DNA of 64,000 bases from Zhengella sedimenti. GTDB taxonomy: Bacteria > Pseudomonadota > Alphaproteobacteria > Rhizobiales > Rhizobiaceae. Positions within the stretch are counted from its first letter, which is position 1. Each line of letters opens with the position of its first letter. The stretch lies in contig NZ_JBKFFP010000002.1 in assembly GCF_046506625.1 (NCBI RefSeq), positions 620,001 to 684,000 of the forward strand. Direction: 5' to 3'. Positions 16,849-25,165 of the stretch are shown one piece after another. The notes beneath the pieces are model-generated. The model was given only the letters and a program-made list of their open reading frames with translations. It made no database searches and was not told the DNA's origin. Position numbers and translations under genes: made by a program.

Positions 16849-17549
16849 TCGACCTCCGCGGCGGCGAGGCGCGTTTCGTTCTCGTGTTCGGAGGCGATGC
16901 GCCCGTCATGGAAATTGAACACACGATGCGCCATGGCCTGAATGGCGGCATTGTGGGTGATGATGGCCGTGGTGGTGCCGAGATCGGCATTGATGCGCTG
17001 CAGCGCCTCGAGAACCTTGACCCCGGTTGCGGAATCGAGCGCGCCGGTGGGTTCATCGCACAGCAGGACATCGGGACGCTTGGCGATGGCGCGGGCAATG
17101 GCGACGCGCTGCTGTTCGCCGCCCGACAGTTCGGCCGGGAAATGGCGCTGGCGCTCGTGGAGCCCGACCATTTCAAGCGCCTCCGACGGGCTCATCGGAT
17201 CGCGGGCTATCTCGGTGACCAGCGCGACATTCTCCCAGGCCGAGAGGCTCGGGATGAGGTTGTAGAACTGGAAGACGAAGCCGACATGGTCGCGCCGGTA
17301 GCGGGTCAGCTCCCGTTCGCTGCATTTCGTCAGCTCGGTGCCTCGAAACAGGACGCTGCCGGACGTGGCCGTATCCAGCCCGCCGAGGATATTGAGAAGC
17401 GTCGATTTTCCCGATCCGGACGGCCCCAGCAGAACGGCCATCTCGCCTTCATGGAGCTTCATGTCCACGCCGCGCAGGGCATGAACGGTCACGCTCTCGG
17501 TCCGGTAGACCTTTGTCACGTCATCGGCAATGAAGACCGGATCGGCCAT
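16842..17549 (-). CDS. ABC transporter ATP-binding protein (MacB/LolD type)
   Basis: 235 residues with Walker A GPSGSGKST (42-50), Q-loop QFYNLIPSLSAWENV, signature LSGGEQQR (about 140-147), Walker B with DEPTGALD and the switch His in ITHN. The FQFYNL/SAWENV type Q-loop is characteristic of the LolD/MacB subfamily. It is first in a three-gene operon ATPase-permease-adaptor, all overlapping or within five bases, so it energises export of an unknown hydrophobic substrate from the inner membrane. An FNR/FixK-type box lies 67-80 bases before its ATG. Confidence 0.93.
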   Translation of the reverse strand: MADPVFIADDVTKVYRTESVTVHALRGVDMKLHEGEMAVLLGPSGSGKSTLLNILGGLDTATSGSVLFRGTELTKCSERELTRYRRDHVGFVFQFYNLIPSLSAWENVALVTEIARDPMSPSEALEMVGLHERQRHFPAELSGGEQQRVAIARAIAKRPDVLLCDEPTGALDSATGVKVLEALQRINADLGTTTAIITHNAAIQAMAHRVFNFHDGRIASEHENETRLAAAEVEW

Positions 17550-17615
17550 GGTTCCTATCTGCCCTCGCCATTCCGTAAAGCCGGGCCAGCGTGCAGTTTT
17601 CTCCGCGAAACGGCC

Positions 17616-17629
17616 TTGACGAGGGTCAA
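17616..17629. promoter_or_regulatory. FNR/FixK-type box upstream of the ABC exporter operon
   Basis: TTGAC-GAGG-GTCAA is a perfect 5-bp inverted repeat with a 4-base spacer and fits the CRP/FNR-family consensus TTGA-N6-TCAA. Its centre is 73 bases before the ATPase start codon in a 93-base intergenic space. Factor identity (FNR, FixK or NnrR) cannot be decided. Confidence 0.5.
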
Positions 17630-17642
17630 TCGGCGCGTGCCG

Positions 17643-19418
17643 TCAGCCCTTGTCGCCGTCTGGCATGGCCGTCGCCGGTTCGGCGATGCCTTCCTTCGTC
17701 TCGTCGGCCAGGCCACTGCGCAACTTGGCCTCGACCTTGGGACGAAGCTCCTCGTCCGGATCGAGGGAAAGCGCGTGCGACCACTGGAAGGTGGCCTCGA
17801 GGCGCCGGCCGACACGCCAGTAGGCATCGCCCAGATGGTCGTTGATGGTCGGGTCCTCCGGACGCAGGCGGACCGCCTTTTCCAGTTCCTCGACCGCCTC
17901 GTCGAACCGGCCCAGGCGATAATAGGCCCAGCCCAGCGAATCGACGATGTAACCGTCCTGCGGACGCAGATCGACGGCCTTGCGGATCATCTCGAGACCC
18001 TCCTCGAGGTTCCGGTTCATGTCGACCCAGGAATAGCCGAGATAGTTCAGCACCTGCGGCTGGTCCGGATGAAGCTCCAGCGCCTTGCGGAAATTCGGTT
18101 CGGCCTTGTCCCACTGCTTGGTGCGCTCATAGGCGATGCCGCGCCGGTAGAAGAGCGTCCAGTCCTCCGCTTCCGGTTCGCCGATCTTGGTGACCGCCTC
18201 GTCGAACAGGTTGGCGGCGGCGGCAAAATCCTCCTTCGCGGCATAGACGCCGCCCAGCGACAGCCAGGCACGCGTATCGGTCTCGTCGCTGGCAATGGCC
18301 GCCTTGAGATGGTCGACCGCCTCGTCGAAACGGTCGAGGTCGGCCAGGTTCAGGCCCATCTGCAATTCGGCCAGACGCCTGTACGGCGACGTGGCGGGCA
18401 CTTTCGAATAGGTATCGATGGCGATCTGCGATTCGCCCAGCTTCTCGGCCACCGACCCCAGCGTCGCCAGCGCGAGATCGTTGTCGGGATCGAGCGCCAG
18501 CGCATATTGCAGGTAGAGCCTGACAAAGCTCTCGCCGCCGCTCCTGTTGAGGGCGGCCGCGACATTGAGCAGGACTTCCGCGCCACCCTCCTGCGGATTG
18601 CGGACAAGGGCGGGAACGGCCGTGCCATTTGCGATGGCCTGTTTCAGCGCAACGGTGGAAGGCCGGCCGGACGAGACTTCCAGGCCCAGTCCGGCGATTT
18701 CAAGCGCCTGCTGCTGGCGCCCGTTGCGGGCTGCCCAGGCGGCGTAAGCATCGACGGCGCGCAGCCATGTATCGGGTGCGGCGCCCGCCGAAGCGCGATC
18801 GTCGATCACTTTCTGGTAGCGTTCGCCCGCCGACGGATTTCCCGTCATGTCTGCGATCAGCGCGGCGTGGAAATTGCGGAACACCTCGAACCAGGGCGGG
18901 CCGTCGAGCCGGACGACATGGTCGATGGCGCCCTTGGCGTCCCCTGACCCGGCCATCGCCCAGCCCGTGAGAATTCCGGTGATCAGATTGTCGAGATCGG
19001 AAGACAGCGCCAGCTTGAAATAATTGGTCGCCGAACGGTACTGCTTCGAGCGGATGGCATCCACGCCAAGGGCAAGGCGCGAATAACGCTCGGCCTCGGC
19101 CACGGTCTTCAGTTTTTCGGCAACGGGCAGCGCATCGTTGAACCGTCCGGAGGCGACGAGGGCGAGCAACAGCGATTGCTGCATGGCTTCATTGGCGGGA
19201 TCGAAGACCAGCGCCCGGCTGTAGAAGGCGATCGCGTCATCGAAGTCGTTGTCGGCTTCGGCCGTGCGGGCCGCCAGGAATGCACCGGCAAGCGAGGTTG
19301 CGAAGACGGGCTTTTCCGGCTGGATAGCCGATTCCTTCGTCATTGCCTGCGTCGATGCCAATGAAAGGCCCGCAAGGACCGACACGACCGACACCGCGGA
19401 TTTCCAACCCAATCGCAT
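17643..19418 (-). CDS. Secreted/periplasmic tetratricopeptide-repeat protein
   Basis: 591 residues, with a signal peptide (MRLGWKSAVSVVSVLAGLSLAST). The rest is almost continuous TPR units; clear ones begin at DDAIAFYSRALVFDP, DKAEPNFRKALELHP, EEGLEMIRKAVDLRP, DEAVEELEKAVRLRP and LEATFQWSHALSLDP. TPR proteins of this kind are protein-protein scaffolds; rhizobial homologues are annotated only as TPR proteins. ATG 19418 is chosen for the signal peptide. It lies between the polyprenyl synthase (opposite side, 150 bases upstream, also on the minus strand) and the ABC exporter, with no functional hint from either. Confidence 0.85.
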   Translation of the reverse strand: MRLGWKSAVSVVSVLAGLSLASTQAMTKESAIQPEKPVFATSLAGAFLAARTAEADNDFDDAIAFYSRALVFDPANEAMQQSLLLALVASGRFNDALPVAEKLKTVAEAERYSRLALGVDAIRSKQYRSATNYFKLALSSDLDNLITGILTGWAMAGSGDAKGAIDHVVRLDGPPWFEVFRNFHAALIADMTGNPSAGERYQKVIDDRASAGAAPDTWLRAVDAYAAWAARNGRQQQALEIAGLGLEVSSGRPSTVALKQAIANGTAVPALVRNPQEGGAEVLLNVAAALNRSGGESFVRLYLQYALALDPDNDLALATLGSVAEKLGESQIAIDTYSKVPATSPYRRLAELQMGLNLADLDRFDEAVDHLKAAIASDETDTRAWLSLGGVYAAKEDFAAAANLFDEAVTKIGEPEAEDWTLFYRRGIAYERTKQWDKAEPNFRKALELHPDQPQVLNYLGYSWVDMNRNLEEGLEMIRKAVDLRPQDGYIVDSLGWAYYRLGRFDEAVEELEKAVRLRPEDPTINDHLGDAYWRVGRRLEATFQWSHALSLDPDEELRPKVEAKLRSGLADETKEGIAEPATAMPDGDKG

Positions 19419-19568
19419 GTTTTCCCTTCCCGCTGCACGAGTTCGCGACCGCGCCCTGCCCGGCGCGCCACGGAGCGTGACTCAATCCATCAAAGGATGG
19501 CCTTTTTACGGTCACGGCGCAATGCAGGGTGACACGTCCAGGTGACGCACCCGCCCCGCCAACCGCGC

Positions 19569-20585
19569 TCAGACGACGCGGGAGATGCAGAAGTCGATCA
19601 CCTCAATCATCGCGTCCTTGTGGGCGCCTGCGGGCAGCGGTGCCAGCGCATCGCGGGCGATTTCGCCATAATGGCGGGCACGCTGGATGGTGTCCGCGAT
19701 GGCGCCGTGGCCCTGAAGGTGCGCAAGCGCGATTTCCAGGTTGGCGTCGGAGTTCTCCCCGGCCTCGATGGACCGCTTCCAGAAGGCGCGCTCGGCTTGC
19801 GTGCCGCGGCGATAGGCGAGGATGACGGGCAGCGTCACCTTGCCCTCGCGGAAATCGTCGCCGACGTTCTTGCCCAGGTCGGCGGACGAGCCGCCGTAGT
19901 CGAGCGCATCGTCGACAAGCTGGAAGGCAAGGCCGAGATTGGTGCCGTAGGACCTCAGGGCCGCGCGTTCGGCCTTGCCCTTGCCCGCGATGATCGGCCC
20001 GACTTCGGCGGCTGCGGAGAAGAGCGCCGCCGTCTTGGCATTGATGACGCCGAGATAATCGTCCTCGGTGGTTTCCAGATCCTTGGCCGCGGACAATTGC
20101 CAGACCTCGCCTTCAGCGATGACTGCTGCCGCAGACGAGAGCACGTCAAGCGCGGCCAGCGAGCCGACATCGACCATCATGCGGAAGGCCTGGCCGAGCA
20201 GGAAATCGCCGACGAGGACGGAGGCCTGGTTGCCCCAGATCACCCGCGCCGTCTCCGACCCGCGCCGCAGATTGCTCTCATCGACCACGTCGTCATGAAG
20301 AAGCGTGGCGGTGTGCATGAACTCGACCGCCGTGGCGAGCTTGACGTGGCCGTCGCCGGCATAGCCGAAGGCCTCCGCTGCCGCCAAGGTCAGCATGGGG
20401 CGAAGGCGCTTGCCGCCCGCCGCCACCAGATGGCGCGAGATCTCCGGGATCAGTTCCACGTCCGAGCCGGCCTTGGAAAGGATGAGCTCGTTGACGCGGG
20501 CCATGCCCGCAGTCGTCAGATCCATCAACGGCTTGACCGAGGCCGCCGTCCTCTTGCGCTCGTCAATCGACACCACTACTCCCAC
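19569..20585 (-). CDS. ispB: Long-chain polyprenyl diphosphate synthase (octa-/decaprenyl)
   Basis: Trans-prenyltransferase that extends farnesyl-PP for the ubiquinone side chain. The 338 residues contain GGKRLRPML near residue 56, first Asp-rich motif LLHDDVVDESNLRRG near 92-106 and second motif LAFQLVDDALDY near 225. No bulky residues block the chain-length pocket before the first motif, consistent with a long-chain product; decaprenyl (Q10) is usual in Rhizobiales. GTG 20585 is chosen because GGAG lies seven bases upstream; the longer frame enters the divergent DUF2007 gene. It pairs functionally with ubiA. Confidence 0.92.
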   Translation of the reverse strand: MGVVVSIDERKRTAASVKPLMDLTTAGMARVNELILSKAGSDVELIPEISRHLVAAGGKRLRPMLTLAAAEAFGYAGDGHVKLATAVEFMHTATLLHDDVVDESNLRRGSETARVIWGNQASVLVGDFLLGQAFRMMVDVGSLAALDVLSSAAAVIAEGEVWQLSAAKDLETTEDDYLGVINAKTAALFSAAAEVGPIIAGKGKAERAALRSYGTNLGLAFQLVDDALDYGGSSADLGKNVGDDFREGKVTLPVILAYRRGTQAERAFWKRSIEAGENSDANLEIALAHLQGHGAIADTIQRARHYGEIARDALAPLPAGAHKDAMIEVIDFCISRVV

Positions 20586-20764
20586 GGCGATACTCCGTTC
20601 ATGCCTGTTGACGGTCTCCCGCACGATTTCCCGTCTGATAATCGCTTGTGAACCATGCCGCAAGGCTGGACCGGCAGCGCCGGCAAGCAAATCGTCGCGG
20701 GATAGCGGCGCGGCGAACCGCCGGCGTCTTTACGCCGGCATGGCAGGACGCCATAGTCACGGGC

Positions 20765-20989
20765 ATGAAGGAACTCATCCGCACCAACGACCTCGTCGTC
20801 ATTTCGTTCGCAGAATCCCTGATGCGCGATGCCGGAATCCGCTTCTTCGTGGCCGACGGCAACATGAGCATCATGGAAGGCTCGCTCGGCGTGCTGCCCC
20901 GGCGGCTGATGGTGGAGGACGACCGGATCGACGAGGCACGCCGCCTGCTGGCCGATGCGGGCATCGGAACCGAAGCGCGTGACGGCTAA
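20765..20989 (+). CDS. DUF2007 domain small protein
   Basis: 74 residues matching the DUF2007 ('putative signal-transducing') family: MKELIRTNDLVVISFAESLMRDAGI, a FFVADGNMS strand and LPRRLMVEDDRIDEARRLL, which is the ferredoxin-like fold typical of these proteins. The biochemical role is unknown. It overlaps the start of the methyltransferase gene, so the two are translationally coupled, a pair that recurs in alphaproteobacteria next to the polyprenyl synthase gene. Confidence 0.87.
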   Translation: MKELIRTNDLVVISFAESLMRDAGIRFFVADGNMSIMEGSLGVLPRRLMVEDDRIDEARRLLADAGIGTEARDG

Positions 20990-21764
20990 GATTTCCGCGG
21001 CCGATTTCACCGTCGACGCCTTTCACCGGGGCGACTTCTGGCTGAAGCAGCCGGCGCGGCGCGGCCACCGGGCCGGCATGGACGCCATGATGCTGGCCGC
21101 TGCCCTGCCATCGGCTTTTGCCGGGCGGATCGCCGATCTGGGCGCGGGCGCCGGCGGGGCCGGCCTAGCTGCCATCGCGCGCTGCCGTTCCGCCAGCACC
21201 GTCCTGTTCGAACGCTCCGCCGACATGGCCAGTTTTGCCCGCCAGACGCTGGACCTGCCGCAAAACGCCTGGCTGGCGCAACGCGCCTGCGTGGTGGAGA
21301 CGGACGTGACGCTGCGCGGAAGCGCGCGGGCACAAGCGGGGCTGAGCGACAACGGCTTCGACGCCACGCTGATGAACCCGCCCTTCAATGCCGGGCATGA
21401 CCGCCAGACGCCCGACGGACTGAAGGCGGAAGCGCATGTGATGGAGGACGGCCTGCTGGAGGCATGGATCCGTACCGCCGCCGCGATCACCCGCTCGCGC
21501 GGTCTCGTCGCGCTGATCATCCGTCCCGAGGCGATCCGCGCGGCGCTGGACGCGCTGGAAGGGCGCTTCGGCGCCCTGGAGGTCAAGCCGATCCATCCGC
21601 GCGGCGATAGCGCGGCCATCCGCATCGTCATTCGCGGCGTGCGGGCCTCACGCAAGCGGCTTTCCTTCGCTCCGCCGCTCTTCCTGCACGAGGCTGGCAG
21701 CGACCTGTTCTCGCCGCCGGCCGATGCCATCAACAACGGCAGGGCGTCGCTTTTCGGCGACTGA
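20955..21764 (+). CDS. TrmN6-like class I SAM-dependent methyltransferase
   Basis: About 270 residues. The fold starts with VDAFHRGDFWLKQP, a motif of the tRNA1(Val) A37 N6-methyltransferase (TrmN6/YfiC) group. IADLGAGAGGAGLA is the SAM-binding loop and LMNPPFNAG is the catalytic NPPF motif of amino-group methyltransferases. A nucleic acid or protein amino group is therefore the likely target; tRNA is the best guess. Start is unsure: ATG 20955 overlaps DUF2007 by 35 bases, GTG 20979 (MTAKISAADF) by 11 bases; neither has a strong ribosome binding site. Confidence 0.82.
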   Translation: MRASEPKRVTAKISAADFTVDAFHRGDFWLKQPARRGHRAGMDAMMLAAALPSAFAGRIADLGAGAGGAGLAAIARCRSASTVLFERSADMASFARQTLDLPQNAWLAQRACVVETDVTLRGSARAQAGLSDNGFDATLMNPPFNAGHDRQTPDGLKAEAHVMEDGLLEAWIRTAAAITRSRGLVALIIRPEAIRAALDALEGRFGALEVKPIHPRGDSAAIRIVIRGVRASRKRLSFAPPLFLHEAGSDLFSPPADAINNGRASLFGD

Positions 21765-21838
21765 GCGGCCATGGCCCATTGTGCGCTGCCCTTTCCTTCT
21801 TACATTGCATTCCAGACACGACACGACCGGAGAGACAC

Positions 21839-22690
21839 GTGGCCAATGCGCTGACCCGCCTGCTTCCGAAGAAACTGCGCCCGGAAGGCAAGACCATCCC
21901 CGTCATCCGCCTGCATGGCGTGATCGCCTCGGGGGGATCGCTCGGCCGGCCCGCGCTCAACCTTGCCAGCGTGGCGGGCGTCCTGGAGAAGGCCTTCGCC
22001 TACCGCGATGCGCCCGCCATCGCCGTCTCGGTCAATTCGCCGGGCGGATCGCCGGTGCAGTCGCGCCTGATCTTCCGGCGCATTCGCGACCTGGCGAAGG
22101 AAAAGGACAAGAAGGTCATCGTTTTCGTCGAGGATGCGGCAGCGTCGGGCGGCTACATGATCGCCTGCGCCGGCGACGAGATCATCGCCGACCCGTCCTC
22201 CATCGTCGGGTCCATCGGCGTCATTTCGGCCGGTTTCGGATTTCCCGAACTCCTCAAGAAGATCGGCGTGGAACGCCGTGTCTACACCGCCGGAGAGAAC
22301 AAGGCGGTGCTCGATCCCTTCCAGCCGGAAAAGGCAGATGACATCGAGCGGCTGAAACGCCTGCAACTGGACGTGCACAAGACCTTCATCGACCTGGTGA
22401 AAACACGGCGCGGCGACCGGCTGGCCGACGACCCGGAACTGTTCACCGGCGCCTTCTGGGCCGGCGAGGGCGCGCTGCAACGCGGCCTTGTCGACGGGCT
22501 GGGCGACATGCGCTCCTTCCTGAAGGATCGCTACGGCGAAAAGACCAGCCTCAAGCTCATCAGCCCTCCACGCGGACTTTTCGGACGGCGCGGCATGTTC
22601 GGTTTCGACGCCGGGCGCGGTGGCGAGATGGTGCATGCGCTTGCAGATGCGGCGGATGAACGCGCGTGGTGGGGCAGGTTGGGCCTTTGA
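21839..22690 (+). CDS. S49 family signal-peptide-peptidase-like protease
   Basis: 283 residues of a SppA/SohB-type serine protease. VSVNSPGGSPVQSRLIF forms the oxyanion-hole region and VEDAAASGGYMIACAGDEI carries the nucleophile Ser in ASGGY; SSIVGSIGVISAGFGF follows as in the family. No clear signal peptide or N-terminal membrane segment is visible, so it may be membrane-associated by other means. It would cleave residual signal peptides or membrane proteins. GTG 21839 is supported by GGAGAG four bases before it; the ATG at 21779 lies upstream of that site. Confidence 0.9.
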   Translation: MANALTRLLPKKLRPEGKTIPVIRLHGVIASGGSLGRPALNLASVAGVLEKAFAYRDAPAIAVSVNSPGGSPVQSRLIFRRIRDLAKEKDKKVIVFVEDAAASGGYMIACAGDEIIADPSSIVGSIGVISAGFGFPELLKKIGVERRVYTAGENKAVLDPFQPEKADDIERLKRLQLDVHKTFIDLVKTRRGDRLADDPELFTGAFWAGEGALQRGLVDGLGDMRSFLKDRYGEKTSLKLISPPRGLFGRRGMFGFDAGRGGEMVHALADAADERAWWGRLGL

Positions 22691-22766
22691 GCGCGGCGCC
22701 AAGAGGGGTAGAATGGCGCTCATGAACAGCCGGCGAAGACCCATCCATCGCCGGAAGGAGGAAAAG

Positions 22767-22952
22767 ATGGCCCAGATATTCCTGTTGGGCGCAGTCGGTC
22801 TCGTCGCCTGGTACGGCTACCGGTCCTTCGTCAGGGAGGCCGAACGCGTCTCTGCCAAGGTGCGCCGGGAGGAAGCGGAGCTCCGGAACCGCGCCCATGG
22901 CACGCTCGTCCAGGATCCCGAAACCGGCGAGTACCGCATCAAGAAGGACTGA
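22767..22952 (+). CDS. Small single-span membrane protein, function unknown
   Basis: 61 residues: a hydrophobic N-terminal segment (IFLLGAVGLVAWYGY, residues 4-18) followed by a charged helix rich in Arg/Glu and a short PETGEYRIKKD tail. The excellent AAGGAGGA box at 22755-22762 fixes ATG 22767 and shows it is really translated. It starts 76 bases after the S49 peptidase and ends six bases before the ispE start, so it is likely cotranscribed with ispE. I do not recognise a named family. Confidence 0.75.
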   Translation: MAQIFLLGAVGLVAWYGYRSFVREAERVSAKVRREEAELRNRAHGTLVQDPETGEYRIKKD

Positions 22953-22958
22953 TCGCGC

Positions 22959-23861
22959 TTGCATCCTGTCCAGGACGCCGGCGGGCGCTGGCATGTCCGT
23001 GCTCCGGCGAAGGTCAACCTTGCGCTGCACGTCACCGGCCGGAGGCCCGACGGATACCACGATCTCGACACGCTGGCCGTGTTCACCGACTTCGGCGACC
23101 GGATCACGCTGGAACCGGCGGATGACGACCGTTTCACGATCTCCGGTCCGATGGCCGGCGGCCTCGACCCCCACGCGCCCAACCTGGTGACCGGCGCGCG
23201 CGACCTGCTGCGCAAGGCGCACGGTTTCGGGCCCGTCGCGATCCATCTGGAGAAGCATCTGCCGGTCTCTTCCGGGATCGGCGGGGGATCCTCCGACGCC
23301 GCGGCCACGCTGCGCGCGCTCAACGCCGCTTTCGGTCTCGGGCTGGACAGGCCGGCACTCGCCGCGCTGTCACTGCCGCTGGGCGCCGACCTGCCGATGT
23401 GCGTGCATGGCGTGCCGCTGCGCGCGCGCGGAATCGGCGAAGCGATCGAACCGCTCCCCGGCTTTGCGGGCCTCGCCATGGTGCTGGCCAATCCGGGCGA
23501 ACAGGTGGCGACGCCGGCGGTCTTCAGGGCCCTGGCACGGCGCGACAACCCGCCCCTGCCCGCGCCGCCACGTGGCGGCGGCGCCGCGGCAATCGCAGGC
23601 TGGCTGGCACAGACGCGCAATGACATGCAGGACGCGGCCGCCAGCCTCTGCCCGGTCATCGGCGAAACCCTGACCGCACTGGCCGCCGAAAGGCCGCTGC
23701 TTGCCCGCATGTCGGGTTCCGGCGCAACCTGCTTCGCCCTGTTTTCGAGCCTGGCGGAGGCGCGACGCGCGGCCGGGCGAATAGCCACGGCGCATCCGGC
23801 ATGGTTCGTCGTGGCGACCGGAACCCTTGCCAGCAACGGAGAAAGCCATGAGCCGGATTGA
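22959..23861 (+). CDS. ispE: 4-diphosphocytidyl-2-C-methyl-D-erythritol kinase
   Basis: GHMP kinase of the non-mevalonate isoprenoid pathway; phosphorylates the 2-hydroxyl of CDP-methylerythritol. 300 residues with APAKVNLALHVTGRRPDGYH (GHMP motif 1, residues 18-37), the ATP loop LPVSSGIGGGSSDAA near 103-117 and the third motif ARMSGSGATCFALF near 248. TTG 22959 is the only start that keeps the N-terminal strand and family length; AAGGA (22944-22948) lies a little far upstream. The moaB ATG lies inside its last codons (14-base overlap). Product feeds prenyl chains for the polyprenyl synthase encoded 2.4 kb away. Confidence 0.94.
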   Translation: MHPVQDAGGRWHVRAPAKVNLALHVTGRRPDGYHDLDTLAVFTDFGDRITLEPADDDRFTISGPMAGGLDPHAPNLVTGARDLLRKAHGFGPVAIHLEKHLPVSSGIGGGSSDAAATLRALNAAFGLGLDRPALAALSLPLGADLPMCVHGVPLRARGIGEAIEPLPGFAGLAMVLANPGEQVATPAVFRALARRDNPPLPAPPRGGGAAAIAGWLAQTRNDMQDAAASLCPVIGETLTALAAERPLLARMSGSGATCFALFSSLAEARRAAGRIATAHPAWFVVATGTLASNGESHEPD

Positions 23862-24408
23862 CGAGACAAGGCCCTTCATTCCCGTCCGCTTCGCGGTGCT
23901 GACCGTTTCCGACACGCGCTCACTGGACGAAGACAGGTCCGGGCGGACGCTGGCGGAACGTATCGCCGAGGCCGGCCACCAGTTGGCGGACCGGGCCATC
24001 GTGACGGACGACGTCGACGCCATCCGTGCGCGCGTGAAGGCATGGACACAGGGCAGCACGGTGGACGCCGTGATCACCACCGGCGGCACGGGCTTCACCG
24101 GCCGCGACGTGACGCCGGAAGCCCTGGAACCGCTGTTCGACAAGCGGATGGACGGGTTTTCGGAGGTTTTCCACCGCATTTCCTTCGACAAGATCGGCAC
24201 ATCCACGATCCAGTCGCGGGCGACCGCCGGCGTTATCGACCAGACCTTCGTGTTCGTGCTGCCGGGATCGCCCGGTGCCTGCAAGGACGCGTGGGACGGT
24301 ATCCTCAAGGCGCAGTTCGACTACCGGCACATGCCGTGCAACTTCGTGGAGATCATGCCGCGACTGGACGAGCACCTGAAACGCGGCGGTGGCGCCAAGA
24401 GCGCCTGA
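23848..24408 (+). CDS. moaB: Molybdenum cofactor biosynthesis protein B
   Basis: 186 residues of the MoaB/MogA fold, which binds or adenylates molybdopterin before molybdate insertion. AVLTVSDTRS opens the fold, AVITTGGTGFTGRDVTPEAL near residue 78 is the MPT-binding signature, and GTSTIQSRATAGV plus FVLPGSPGACKDAW complete the site. ATG 23848 has ACGGAG at ideal spacing and overlaps the ispE end. The Mo cofactor it helps to make is needed by the formate dehydrogenase at 45-50 kb. Confidence 0.93.
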   Translation: MSRIDETRPFIPVRFAVLTVSDTRSLDEDRSGRTLAERIAEAGHQLADRAIVTDDVDAIRARVKAWTQGSTVDAVITTGGTGFTGRDVTPEALEPLFDKRMDGFSEVFHRISFDKIGTSTIQSRATAGVIDQTFVFVLPGSPGACKDAWDGILKAQFDYRHMPCNFVEIMPRLDEHLKRGGGAKSA

Positions 24409-24418
24409 TCCGCCGGGG

Positions 24419-24937
24419 TCAGTCAGCCGCCCGGCGCACCGGCGCGGGGCTGATCAGGCCGGACAGCCTGCGCGCCGACAGTCCGCGCGCCATGGCTTCG
24501 GCCGTCCGCGCCGACTTGCCGAGCGCCAGTGCCTGGCGCCGTGTCATGACCAGCCCGTCGGCAAGCGGGCGGCGGGCAGTAAAGACGCGGGTGAAGAAAC
24601 CCGGCCGGTCCTCCTTCACGCGGGTGAAGCGGGCCGGCGACGCCAGTTTCCCGGTATGGGCGATGACCGGATCCATCCAGCCCTCAACCGGCCGGGCCCC
24701 CGGTTCCAGGAACAGGATCCATTCGCAGCGCGCCCGGCGCAGCGCCGCCTGAAGGTCCCCGCCCGCGACGAAGACACAACCGGCCTGGTCGGCGACCTTG
24801 TGGGTATGATCCACCGAATGCCGGTCACAGACGACCACATCGCGGACAACGCCTTCGACGGCCGCCGGAACAAGGGCGGCGAGCGTCCGCGCAAGGGGCT
24901 CCTCGTCATTGTGGGTCTCGATCAGGACAGTCAGCAT
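24419..24937 (-). CDS. Short GT2-like glycosyltransferase-fold protein
   Basis: 172 residues. The start MLTVLIETHNDEEPLARTLAALVP is a family-2 glycosyltransferase nucleotide-binding half, and CEWILFLEPGARPVEGW sits where the acceptor DXD region normally lies. The protein is much shorter than usual GT2 enzymes (about 230-300 residues) and I see no DXD triad, only DRHSVD and LEPGA, so it may be a degenerate or non-catalytic relative. ATG 24937 is chosen because the fold begins there. It converges on moaB with 10 bases between stops. Confidence 0.65.
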   Translation of the reverse strand: MLTVLIETHNDEEPLARTLAALVPAAVEGVVRDVVVCDRHSVDHTHKVADQAGCVFVAGGDLQAALRRARCEWILFLEPGARPVEGWMDPVIAHTGKLASPARFTRVKEDRPGFFTRVFTARRPLADGLVMTRRQALALGKSARTAEAMARGLSARRLSGLISPAPVRRAAD

Positions 24938-25090
24938 GACAAAGACATTTAGCCGATGCATGAATGCAAATCCAGACGGGTTATTGCTCCAATCATCGGA
25001 TTTCAAAGCACTTTTTCGAGGCAATTGCCCATTTCGTCACGCCATTGCCAGCCAGGAACCGGCGGATGGCCGGCCGGGATCCGCATAAAT

Positions 25091-25105
25091 GTTCTTGCTT
25101 TGTTC
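25091..25105 (+). promoter_or_regulatory. LexA (SOS) box, alphaproteobacterial type
   Basis: GTTC-TTGCTTT-GTTC matches the alphaproteobacterial LexA consensus GTTC-N7-GTTC exactly. It lies 61 bases before the radical SAM start and overlaps a plausible -35 (TTGCTT, 25096-25101). About one such match is expected by chance in the window, so position is the main support. Confidence 0.5.
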
Positions 25106-25165
25106 GTTTTACGGCATTAGGAATATTGTCGTGGACGGGAGTCGCGAGAAGCCGGAGGCATCGTC

